64,000 nucleotides of DNA from Siphonodentalium dalli (Eukaryota > Mollusca > Scaphopoda > Gadilida > Siphonodentaliidae): assembly GCA_032622095.1 (NCBI GenBank), contig CP136061.1, positions 253,655,582 through 253,719,581 on the forward strand, read 5' to 3'. Positions 54,708 to 64,000 of the stretch are shown here, in pieces. Positions within the stretch are counted from its first letter, which is position 1; every line of letters begins with the position of its first letter. A program made the translations under genes and the position numbers. The notes below the pieces were generated by a model. That model saw only the letters and a list, made by a program, of their open reading frames with translations, did not search any database and was not told the origin of the DNA.

Positions 54708-55068
54708 TTAACCCTTTGCCAAACAGAAGGGCTCTGTGCCAATGCATTCTCTTATATATGCGAGTCGACCATAGGTCGCCTCGCATATATAAGAGAATGC
54801 ATTGGCTTAACACATTAAAAATTATAAAATTGTTAAAGAATGTAAGAAAAAATGGTAAAAAGTGTTAAAAAAAGATTTTGTTTAGGCCAATGCATATATA
54901 AGAGAATGCATTGGCACAGGGCATAACTGTAACTATCAAAATGTGGTCAAGGAGCCGGTTCCAATGATATCCATATTTGTATGGTTTTATTGAGACAGAC
55001 CGAAGATATTTTAGGCTGTTGAAGCTTTATTTGGGCGTTTTTGGCCGATTTGTTGGGTAAAAGGTTAA
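54708..55068. mobile_element. piggyBac-like MITE, copy C
   Basis: TTAA at 54708-54711 and 55065-55068, with termini CCCTTTGCCAAACA and, inverted, CCTTTTACCCAACA. The body is 353 bp, 38 bp shorter than copy B, because the second palindrome has lost its middle: it now reads GCCAATGCATATATAAGAG, joined at a GCAT/GCAT microhomology. Confidence 0.85.
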
Positions 55069-55069
55069 C

Positions 55070-56600
55070 AAAGGTTCATAGTAGGATACTGATTGATTGA
55101 ATTCGACAATTTAGAGTTCCAAATAACACAGATAATTAATAATTGCGACTATATGATTTCTTCCAATAACATAACGGGATTCAGGTGGAAACGGAATTTA
55201 AATTTCATCGAATTCAAATTGAGACTTTGTTGGTTCAGATAGAAACTCTGGAGTTAGATACCGCTCCCAAATTTGTATTCCATCATCTATCAACATCAGT
55301 ATCAGTACCAAAAACGACCAGAGTGGTAATGTAAATATTATGTTCTAACTTGTGCCTGAATCCCATGTATTTACATTTTAATGGGATGCAAATGAAATAT
55401 CTTGACATCAAACCAGGCATAATGTGACTGGATCCTTATCCACTGAGGCATCAGATATAATTATCCAGATGGAGACTTTATTTGTGCAGTCACAATCTCT
55501 GAGTTAAGCATACACCCCTCCCATAATAGAGATCCTATAGAAACAGCACTATATGTACCAGCAACGACAAGAGTGGTAAGGGCATCAAATATTAGAATCA
55601 ATAACAGTAAGTAACTGATAATAACATGAGCCAAATGACAATTAGCTTCACAGCATTATCGGACATATTCATACTGTGTAATCATACAACAACCTGCGGA
55701 ATAAAGCTGCATGCAGTTTACGACTACAATGGTGGGCATTATGATCAACTTCTGACCTGCTGTCTAAGTTTCATTACATTATATATTATGTATGTATAAA
55801 TCAGAAATCGTCTCGCGATAATATCAACTTAACAAAGATTAAAAATAGGATGTTGATTGATTTAATTATACAATTTAGAGATCCAATTAACACAGGTAAT
55901 TATTAAGACTAAAGGATTTCTTCCAATAAGATAACGGGATTCAGTTGGAAATGGAATTTAAATTTCATCAAATCCAAATAGAGACTTTGTTGTTCATATA
56001 GAAACTCGGGAGATAGATACCCCTCCCAGATTTGGATATCATCATATATCAACATCACTGTCAGTACCAGAAACGACCAGAGTGGTTATGGCATCAACTG
56101 TTAGCAACCATAACACGAAATTCCCGATAACAGCCACATGGTCTTCCGTTTCACAACATACACTGACATTTTATCATTGATTTGAAGTGAAAATTATTAT
56201 TTCTAGCAGCCTAACAAGCCAATCAGATATAGCATATATCTTTACAATCCAATCGAGTCAAGGCTTGACATGGTAGTCCCACGTGGCGCTTATGTTTGGG
56301 TTAATAGTGGAATAAAACATACCTGAAAACTACATTCAATTGGTCAGCAATACAGAATGTGGACGCGCCCTGGTTGTAAACGTTAAGGGATATATTAAGG
56401 AAGAAAATGAGTGGGGTGAAGTTATGTCATGGTGTGTAGGGGTACCATATCAGCTCCTGGACTTTAGACGAGTGTGAACGTACTCTGACTAACACTGATC
56501 ACACACACATGCTGTAAATTACATGCAGTTTAAGTTTATTCAGTGAACGAACCTGAACAGAATACATCATGAACAATGGAACTTTAAGAGACTTGCGTTT
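55070..56600 (-). repeat. 3' flank module of the minus-strand receptor
   Basis: Two diverged copies of the ~280-bp unit (55080-55310 and 55850-56080), then sequences inverted relative to 28300-28720 and 15500-16400, including the GGTACCATATCAGCTCC block and one 69-bp-type unit. Non-coding. Confidence 0.55.
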
Positions 56601-56959
56601 GAAATACACCCTCCACTTACTCCCTAATTGTTATGTCATGCATATGCGCCGTAACAGTGTGTAATGTGCTAATGTATAGTACGTGCTTCATGGAATTGTC
56701 TCCATTTGGCACGAGTTTCCTCAACAGTCAGTTCACGGCTCAACGAAATTCGATACATAAAGAAAACAGAATAATAAAGTTGTTATGTGCATTATATATA
56801 AACATACAACGACCTCTGGTGCATGAATGAGCATTATAAAACAACTTCATCAATAGTCCTACATCAATGCACTGCGGAAACAATAATCTTAGGATTCAAA
56901 TGATAATCCGCAGGTCACATATCTGCTGTGTTATTCCATATAATCCTCTATCATTGTGC

Positions 56960-57200
56960 ATGTGAGACACTTGGCATCATTTAGTTTTGTTGTCGGCCTC
57001 CAGGATGCGTTTGGGATTCACTCATTGGTTGGTCGGCTTGTCGTTTACACAGAGTTATCGAGTGTGGACAATTTGTTTGAGAACAGCCATAGATCGGCTC
57101 TTAATATCTTACAACTTATAACAAATTTAAACAATTACTAGCCCTGTTCAGTGTCACAAGAACAAGAACAACAGTGGTCCCGAAAAAAAAACTTAAAACT
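56960..57200 (-). pseudogene. Duplicated TM7/C-tail fragment of the minus-strand receptor
   Basis: On the minus strand: VLVTLNRASNCLN (TM7) with a stop soon after, then a tail containing QADQPMSES. It is the same kind of duplicate as at 27575-27834. Not translatable as it stands. Confidence 0.6.
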
Positions 57201-57291
57201 GCTTTGTTGATTGTCATTCTTGTGATTCACTCGCCGGTTGGGGTTCGTCTGTCTGTTGTGCGCTAAAACTAAGGGGGTCTATAGCTCTCGT

Positions 57292-58278
57292 CTACCGACA
57301 GCTTTGTTTCAGAACACGCCAAAGTTCGGCTCTGAATTGATTACCGCTAATAATATACGTGAACAAATTCAAGCAGTTATTAGCCCTGTTCAGTGTCACA
57401 AGAACACCATACACCGTGGTGCCGTAAAAACTTAAATCTGCTGAGTTGATTGCCATTGCTAAGGTCAGTGGCGTTGTTGTCACAATGAGTTGGAAACTCG
57501 TTGCTATTAGCATCAATGAAGTCGATGATGTCGCTTTTTTTCCCTGTCGTCCTTGGTCGTGGCTACCAGTGAAATATTTCAAGGCTCTTTTTGTTTTCCT
57601 GATATGAAAAATGAGTACAATGTTGCAGCATGCGATAATGGTGACTGGTATCAATGCATACTTGACAACATCCAACCACAACCAGATGTTGACGACAAAC
57701 CAGACATACTCTGGCGCCCCGGTTGGGGGGCAACTCCCATAATGACTATCAGTACCCGTAGATAATTGTAGTCCATATAAAACGTGACAATTCGCCAGCA
57801 GACTTCCAATTACAACGAACACAATTCCGCTGAATAATGACTTCTTGCTGGAAAAGAAGGAGCTCTTTATGCGACAACACACGTGTATGGTTCGATCGAC
57901 AGTCAGTATAACGAGGATCCAAACGCAGACATCTCCAGAAAAATACCTCAGAAACACATATGCTTTGCAAGATGCGACATTCGCGATAACGATATCCCAG
58001 TGGGCTATATTGTTGATAGCATTGCGTAGCAAATTGATGTACAGTACAACAAGGTCTGCTATCGCCAATGCCATAAACAACAACGAGGACCGTTTTATTC
58101 TCATCGTCGGACGAGACAATACAATCAATATCAAAACATTTCCGATAGTTCCAACGCATAGAAGTAGTAATTGAATCACTCCAATAGTCATATTACTTGT
58201 TTCAGAGACTGTGACATTCCTGGTTTCGGCGACTGTAACATTGGAAGTTAAATTGCTGGAGTGTTGTTGGCTTTCCAT
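57292..58278 (-). CDS. Class A orphan GPCR, copy 4, tail truncated by nonsense codon
   Basis: 328 residues from ATG at 58278. TM1 GTIGNVLILIVLSRPTM, TM2 LAIADLVVLY, TM3 VASCKAYVF to VDRTIHVCC, TM5 ALIPVTIIACCN, TM7 NNCLNLFTYIISG, helix 8 FRAELWRVLKQSCR, then TAG (57294-57292 on the minus strand). Copy 1 has CAG at this place. Beyond the TAG the frame still reads a receptor-like tail (AQQTDEPQPASES). All TM segments are complete, so the receptor may fold but lacks its cytoplasmic tail. N-x-T sites at the N-terminus. Subfamily A by its 5' flank. Confidence 0.83.
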   Translation of the reverse strand: MESQQHSSNLTSNVTVAETRNVTVSETSNMTIGVIQLLLLCVGTIGNVLILIVLSRPTMRIKRSSLLFMALAIADLVVLYINLLRNAINNIAHWDIVIANVASCKAYVFLRYFSGDVCVWILVILTVDRTIHVCCRIKSSFFSSKKSLFSGIVFVVIGSLLANCHVLYGLQLSTGTDSHYGSCPPTGAPEYVWFVVNIWLWLDVVKYALIPVTIIACCNIVLIFHIRKTKRALKYFTGSHDQGRQGKKATSSTSLMLIATSFQLIVTTTPLTLAMAINSADLSFYGTTVYGVLVTLNRANNCLNLFTYIISGNQFRAELWRVLKQSCR

Positions 58279-58560
58279 TTCTCGGTGTAGTGCTTACAGT
58301 ACTCGCTCCCATCTATCAACCGTTCTGTTCTGTGGTGTCAAAAGAATGGCAAATACCTTTCTTATGGTGGTAATTACGTTCTAAATCTGGCGAAACGATA
58401 TTGAAATTCTCTGAATGAGAGATTCCAAGTGTGCAATGAAGTGCCATTGTTACACCAAAGAAACGGCCAGCAATCAATCTTTTAACTTAATTATTCAATT
58501 GGGAAATAATAAGGAATATTGCATATTCGACCGGATAGTCCGCCATTTGTTCAGTGATGT
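58279..58560 (-). promoter_or_regulatory. 5' flank of GPCR copy 4
   Basis: The reverse complement matches blocks of 13640-13950 (CATTCTTTTGACACCACAG-like, GATATTGAAATTCTCTG-type words and GTAATTACCACC). Confidence 0.45.
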
Positions 58561-58596
58561 ACTTGTCGCCAATTGATAAGTTTTGCTTCATTTATA

Positions 58597-60590
58597 AATT
58601 CAAATTCAAATTAGTTTATTCATCAGATAACTATACATAAATAAAAATATAACAATACATATAGAACAAACACAGATATCTGATGGGGATGGATATGACT
58701 ATTCAGTCGTCTTCCTGTCCCACCCCTATGCCATTTCAGCTACACATACATCACTGCTGAGTCACTATGCTATCAACAAATTCAATTCCAATTCTCTTAT
58801 GTTGTTTTTGTTAGTTTTTTTGTTTTCAGTGAAAAGCGTAATCTTAAGCATAAACTAATTCTTAAACTAATTATTGCAGTCAGGTCAAAATGTGTTACTT
58901 CATTGAACTGTGTGAGGATACTTCTCTACAATTGAGTCTGCAAGACGTTTTTTGAAAGAATTTCTTAATGAGATAGACCGTATATTTGACTTTAATAAAT
59001 TCCATGTATGTGGAATAGCATGAAATGGCAAAAGAGAACTAAATGCGGTTCGGGGTATTTTTTCTTCTACGTCTCTGGAATGTCGCGTTTGCCCTTTCTT
59101 TTTCCATACCAAATAAGGAAGAAGAGATTGTGGTATTGTTTTGTTTCTAAAATCGAAAGCAAATAGGTTAACTCTTAAAGTATATAGGTCATGGATCTTC
59201 AGTATTTTACATTTTGAAAATAGGGGGTCTGTATGGCTCCTGTATCTTCTTAAATTTTTCTGAATTGTCATTATTTCTGTTACAGGATTTAGCATTCCCC
59301 CAAATCTCTATGCCATATAATAAATGGCTTTGTATTAGTGTCAAGTAGATGGTTTTCAGGCATGGATGGCGTAGAATATTTTTGCCTCGGTTTATAAAAT
59401 ACAGCGATTGAGAAATATTTTATGCTATTGATGCTACATGACTTTTAAAAGTTAGATTATCATTTATGTGGATTCCAAGAAATTTAAATGATTGTTTATG
59501 GCAATCGTTACCAATTCTCTCTATCAATTGACCATCTAAGGTCAACTTGTGATTTCCACATCGATATTCCCCTCCGGTAGGTTACATCAACATATATTTG
59601 GTTTTCTCAATATTTAACGATAATTTGTTAGCTTTACACCACTGGCTTATATTATTTAGTTCATTGTTGGCTCTCATGAAGATAATATCGAGGTTGTGAT
59701 GTGACAGATAAGCTGTTGTGTCAACTGCATATGATAATATATTAAGATCTGTACTTATGTGCATGTCATTGACATATAGTAAAAAAATCAAGGGCCCAAG
59801 AATGGAGCCCTGGGGCACTCCACATAATAAGGGCATTTTAGTGGATCTTGTATCATTTATTTCAACCAATTGGGTGCGATTATTTAGGTAGCTCCTGAAC
59901 CACTCGTTTGCAGTACCTCGTATACCATAATCAATTTTGATAAAAGTATTTCATGATTAATGGAATCAAAGGCTTTTGAGAAATCTAAAAATATAGAAAG
60001 TGTACACGTCTTGTTTTTGTTATGATCATTATTCATAGCGACATCATTCAAAAAGTTTAAGACTGGATGGATGGTAGAATGGTATTTTCTGTATCCAAAT
60101 TGATTCGGGAAGTGTATATTTCTGCTATTCAAATAGTTTGTAACACGTTTGTGAACAATTTTTGCTAGTACTTTAGAGAAGGTAGGCAGAATACTTATTG
60201 GGCGATGATTACTTATATCTTCTGACTGTCCAGATTTATAAAGAGGAATTACTTTTGCAATTTTCATGCCATCTGGGACAGATCCTGTTTCTAGAGATCG
60301 GTTGATGATGTGGGTAAGGGGGAGGGCAACTTCATTAACAATTATCTTCATAAAAGAAGTAGAAATACCATTTATATCTAAGCTGCGTTTATCTTTCATT
60401 TGCTTGATTATTGAAACAACTTCTTCAGGGCAAGTTGGGAACATAAACATGCTAGTTGATTGGGGTTTGTCAATATAATCTGTAAAATGATGTTTTGCTT
60501 GTGGTATGTTTTTTGCAACAAGATGTCCGATATTCGCAAAATATTCATTAAATTAATTTGCTATTCTCTCCATTAAGTTTAATATAATAA
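58597..60590 (-). pseudogene. Non-LTR retrotransposon ORF2 (RT to C-terminus), 5'-truncated
   Basis: From 60590 downward: FNEYFANIG lead-in, RT block 1-2 (SLDINGIS, AKVIPLYKSG, NHRPISILP), motif A FLDFSKAFDSINH, then a frame change near 59930. In the new frame come WFRSYLNNRTQ, motif B GVPQGSILGP and motif C YAVDTT, where the catalytic YADD has lost one Asp. The thumb and C-terminal region follow (WLKTIYLTLIQSHLLYGIEIWG; 58900-59295 ending KYPHTVQ). The 3' end has TTTGAATTTGAAT at about 58597-58612. Endonuclease and ORF1 are absent. Jockey/CR1-like by pattern. Inactive. Confidence 0.75.
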
Positions 60591-60599
60591 CACTCCCTG

Positions 60600-61904
60600 A
60601 CGGGGGGGGGGTCAGATATCTACTTTCAAGAGGAGAAGTTTTATTATATATGAACCATACTTGCAATGTAGCCCAAATGTGTACCATGGCCTATATTGTT
60701 TCTAAAAAGATGACTCGCCAAATTTCACGCCGATTGGTCAAAGTAAACCTGAGATCTAACATGGTCCCAAATGCAGTATTTGCGCTCAAGTATAGACACC
60801 ATTTCTTATGACGTTTGTCGAAATGACGTCATGTGGTCATGTGACGTCGCACGCAAACCCACACTTGCTTTGCTATTGTAGACGAAACTTCCATGCACTC
60901 TATCAAAGCGTTTTTGGAAATAGGCGCTAATTTAATTTGTCAGTTCAGGTTCAGTGTGAATTTAGGTAACGGATGTTGATTTGTCGTGAAAGTGCATGTA
61001 GTGGGGTGTAGAGTCAAGACTCGGACGATCTACCGTCGCTTGGGAATGGGTGCTACTATGGTCTTTCAATTTGCCAGTTCGGTGTGAACTGTCTTTGATA
61101 TGAAAGTTATGCATTGAGTGTGGAATCGAACGAGTACCGGTATACCCGGAAGATGGCGAATGGACACAGTCTGACCTTTCGCCAGTGGGTACCGTTCAGT
61201 ATATAGATTCGCCGGAACTCAGTTAGAAAAAACACATTCTCGGGCCGGGACTAATAATACAGTGTAAGCAATACTGCCGACGCTAATTAGTGCTCTTTTA
61301 ATATTTCAGTTGAGTGCAAATCTGATATAAAAGAATGTTGAAAAGATCAAAATGTGCGCGAATCGCACGCTGTTTAAGATCGTATAATGTGCGCGAGCGC
61401 ACAACGGGATCGCAGGTCCTCCGCTAAATAAAGGCCCCCCGAATGGAGCCTGTTTGAGATAGTATATAATAAAGTAAAATATTTTGATTGTTGCGTTCCA
61501 TGCATGCATATGTGTGGGTTGTGGTAATGGGGGGGGGTAAATACAGTTTTATTGGAATAAAGTGTTCCTACAAATGGGCCGCGCAGTGCAGGGCGTGCAT
61601 GTGATCCTTAGGCTGCATGCTGAATACAGGTTCCAAATGGGGGTCCGTTCAAAATGTGCCATGTGCACAAGCTTCCTTCGTCGCTGAATACAGGCTCCTG
61701 AATTGAGTATGTTTCAGTTGGTGTATAGTAATATTTAAAGTAATATGGTGATTTTGTTTCGTTCAATATGTGCATGCGCATATGTGGGATGGGTGTGCAG
61801 AAATAGAGTTTTTAATGAAATAAAGTGTTCCAACGCCCATCCAGTAACAAAAAAGAGAGGTATGACCATTCGGACACCAGAAAATAACAAAGAACATTTT
61901 TATA
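60600..61904. other. Intergenic with a diverged internal duplication
   Basis: A G-run lies at 60602-60610. Segments at about 61435-61580 and 61690-61840 are diverged copies (GGAGCCTG/GGCTCCTG, ATAGTATATAATAAAGTA/ATAGTAATATTTAAAGTA, GCATATGTGTGGG/GCATATGTGGGAT, AATAAAGTGTTCC). No gene seen. Confidence 0.4.
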
Positions 61905-61933
61905 CCCGTCATTTCGTGACGGGCAACTCCCTA

Positions 61934-61934
<1 letters not shown>
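61905..61934 (+). mobile_element. Helitron-like 3' terminus
   Basis: Perfect 7-bp stem CCCGTCA/TGACGGG with loop TTTCG, then CAACTCC and CTAG followed by T. A GC-rich hairpin a few bases before CTRR is the Helitron 3' signature. The 5' end of this copy is not identified. Confidence 0.45.

Positions 61935-61981
<47 letters not shown>
61935..61981. repeat. (TA)n microsatellite
   Basis: About 23 TA units directly after the CTAG end. Confidence 0.95.
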
Positions 61982-61982
<1 letters not shown>

Positions 61983-62121
61983 CCATCGTCTATGTATATG
62001 TGTGTGTATCTATGCGCGTGTGTGTATAACTCGGTCACGCTTTTGGCACGTTTATAACTTATCACACATCCGTCCAAGAACGGCCCTGACGAACGCCGCC
62101 AGTGGCGGGCTAACCTGCTAG
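61982..62121 (+). mobile_element. Helitron-like copy 1, 3' part
   Basis: It ends CCGCC-AGT-GGCGG hairpin (62096-62108), GCTAACCTG spacer, CTAG (62118-62121). Only the 3' part can be delimited. Confidence 0.55.
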
Positions 62122-63011
62122 TCTCCTATATATTTTGAGAACTCCGTATATAAATATATAAATATATGTGTCCTTTATAGACTCGAAAACGACTGGACCG
62201 ATTGGGCTCAAACTTCCCATCTAAGGGTAAAATACAACGGGAATCGTCGTCGCGGCGTTTTGGAGAAGCTCAGAGCACTCGTTCTCCGCCCTCAGTCACA
62301 AAAAAACGGCACGGGTAATCACGAGATAATTTAATGAGCGTTTATATATGATGCGTCGCTATAAAAGAGCGTTTGTTTACAATTCAACGCAACGTCATCG
62401 CTCGAAATTTAGCATCGAAAAAATTTAATTTCTTACATCTAAAACATAATTACGTGTTGGACTGTGTCATTTTAAGAATATATAAGTATTACACGCAGAC
62501 ACACGAAGTCTCAGCTTGAAATTAAAAAAATTAGAGTTTTATCGACATAAATCGATTTGAATGCGAAATCCTATGTTAAAATTTAAATATTATTTTCGAT
62601 ACACTGTTAAAAATTCTATGGAAGCAAAATGGTCAACTCGGGACGGCTCAACCGATTGAGCTCAAACTTGCTACCTATGGGTACTTTTGTCCCGAAAGTG
62701 TCACGGACGGGTCAAATCGTGACCCCGACGTGACATTGACCTTCAAACTGGTCAATTCAAGGTCAAATGGGGTAATTAAAACTGGCGGATTTCTGTACTT
62801 TTGTACGGGGAGTGTTTTGGACGGGTCAAATCATGACCAGGACCTGACCTTGACCTACAAAATGGTCAATTCATAGGTCAAATCGGGTAAAACTTGCTGA
62901 TTTCGACGAAATTTAGTGCAAATGCAGCACAAGTGGCTCGGAAGCTGTTGCAATTGCATTTTCGAACAAAGTCATGGGACGAATGCCACAAATGGCGGGC
63001 TAACCTGCTAG
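62122..63011 (+). mobile_element. Helitron-like element, copy 2 (890 bp)
   Basis: It starts TCTCCTATATATTTTGAGA directly after the CTAG of copy 1 and ends GGCGGGCTAACCTGCTAG (63011). The 3' hairpin is weak here (GCCA-CAAA-TGGC). The interior holds a 'GACTCGAAAACG...TTGGGCTCAAACTTCCC' block and CTTGACCTTCAA-type words. No Rep or helicase ORF, so non-autonomous. Confidence 0.65.
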
Positions 63012-63874
63012 TCTACTATATATTTTGAGAACTACGTAAATATATGTGTTTATATATTTGTCCTCTATAGACTCGAAAACGGCTGCACCGGTTGGGCTCA
63101 AACTTCCCATCTAAGGGTAAAACCCCACGGGAATGGTCGTCGCGGCGTTTTTGGAGAAGCCCAGAGCACCCGTTCTCCACGCTCAGTCACAAAAACGGCA
63201 CTTCGGAGTTAATAGCGTTGATATTTAAAGAGCGTTCGTATCCGCAGTGTTGTTGATACAGATCTTCCATATTTGGGTTCGTTAACCGGTTAACGCTCTT
63301 TATTCCATTCGGTTTTCGCATACGGCGTTTGTTTACGTTATCTGGAACTCACTTCTATGTGATTCTTACGTACTTAGGGCGCCCGAGGTGATCTTCACCT
63401 AGAAACGGGTACCCACAATATATGTGTGTGTCCTTTATAGACTCGAACCGATTGAGCTCAAATTTGCTACCTACGGGAAGTGTCATATATATGTGTGTGT
63501 CCTTTATAGACTCGAACCGTTTGAGCTCAAACTTGCTACCTACGGGAAGTGTCATGGTCGGGTTAAATTGTGACCCCGACCTGACCTTGACCTTGAAAAT
63601 GATCAATTCAATGTCAAATCGGGTCAAATTGAAAAACAAAAAATTTAATTAATTAAAACAATTTATTAAAAAAGCTAGAAAATTAAAAAGGCACAATTAA
63701 CTCATTGGAAAACAAAAAAAATTGGGTAAAATTGAACAAAAATTTTATTAAAAAATTCAAAAGGCACAATTAACTCATTGAAAAACACAAAATTAAATAA
63801 AAAAAATTATTTTAAAAATCAAAAAAATTGTCATGTTTCTGACGATTGCCGCCAGTGGCGGGCTAACCTGCTAG
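63012..63874 (+). mobile_element. Helitron-like element, copy 3 (863 bp)
   Basis: It starts TCTACTATATATTTTGAGA directly after copy 2 and ends with a CCGCC-AGT-GGCGG hairpin (63849-63861) and CTAG (63871-63874) followed by T. The 5' ~190 bp closely match copy 2. It contains the 69-bp tandem duplication and an A-rich stretch at 63640-63835 with two AAGGCACAATTAACTCATTG copies. Confidence 0.65.
63417..63554 (+). repeat. 69-bp tandem duplication inside Helitron copy 3
   Basis: Two units with TATAGACTCGAACCG and GCTACCTACGGGAAGTGTCA, spaced 69 bp, differing at three or so positions. Confidence 0.85.
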
Positions 63875-63884
63875 TATATATATA

Positions 63885-64000
63885 TATAAAGAGGAAGTTT
63901 AACATGTCAGCCTTATACAGATATATAAAGAGGAAGTTTTAACATGTTGTCAGCCTTACCTAGATATATAAGTTTTAACATAGTGTCAACCTTAGAAAAA
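63885..64000 (+). repeat. Tandem repeat running off the window end
   Basis: About three diverged units of roughly 40-47 bp with AGATATATAAAGAGGAAGTTT and AACATGTTGTCAGCCTTA words. Cut by the window edge. Confidence 0.75.

Noticed and set aside
61745-61981. ORF ending in Tyr-Ile repeats
   Set aside because: The C-terminal part is the (TA)n microsatellite; no domain upstream.
63422-63652. ORF with two copies of a CVSFIDSNRLSSNLLPTGSV-type peptide
   Set aside because: Reading of the 69-bp tandem duplication inside a Helitron-like element.

Overview
This is AT-rich eukaryotic DNA, most likely from a marine invertebrate, plausibly a lophotrochozoan such as a mollusc. That placement is inference. 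It rests on a cluster of intronless rhodopsin-class receptors, on a dense mix of invertebrate-type transposons (Polinton/adintovirus-like, DIRS, Crypton, Helitron, piggyBac-like and hAT-like MITEs, several non-LTR retrotransposons) and on the absence of bacterial gene organisation. Apart from the receptors, almost every long reading frame belongs to a mobile or virus-derived element, and most of these are broken.

Layout. 0.8-4.6 kb: a compact 3.76-kb virus-like element with ~560-600 bp terminal inverted repeats and a matching 6-bp target duplication. It encodes a Lys-rich small protein, a 42-residue protein overlapping it by ATGA, a C2H2 finger plus Gln-rich segment, an A32/FtsK-HerA-type packaging ATPase and an acidic C-terminal domain. 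8.0-11.6 kb: a Gag-like reading frame without pol, broken by two frame shifts. 18.6-24.9 kb: a DIRS-type tyrosine-recombinase retrotransposon whose gag-like ORF faces the RT/RNase H/recombinase ORFs, with a hAT-like MITE (8-bp target duplication) inside its RT. 30.7-32.1 kb: a Crypton tyrosine recombinase with stops. 34.1-35.8 kb: LINE ORF1 (two zinc knuckles plus an SGNH-like domain) next to an ORF2 tail. 43.8-51.8 kb: an apparently perfect 4,013-bp tandem duplication. 58.6-60.6 kb: a minus-strand LINE RT with a damaged catalytic motif. 61.9-63.9 kb: head-to-tail Helitron-like elements.

The host genes I can support are four related class A GPCRs (13.95-15.18 +, 26.5-27.6 +, 36.5-37.6 +, 57.3-58.3 -). 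They form two subfamilies by their 5' flanks, and each sits in a duplicated module carrying shared upstream and downstream non-coding sequence. One copy is shortened by a nonsense codon, and two carry degenerate second copies of the TM7/C-tail downstream.

The best candidate for something undescribed is the 0.8-4.6 kb element. It looks like a miniature Polinton/adintovirus relative carrying a packaging ATPase but no polymerase or integrase, so it would have to be moved in trans, in the manner of a satellite. A sequence module in its terminal repeats also occurs in hairpin-bearing MITEs tens of kilobases away, which suggests exchange between transposon families.
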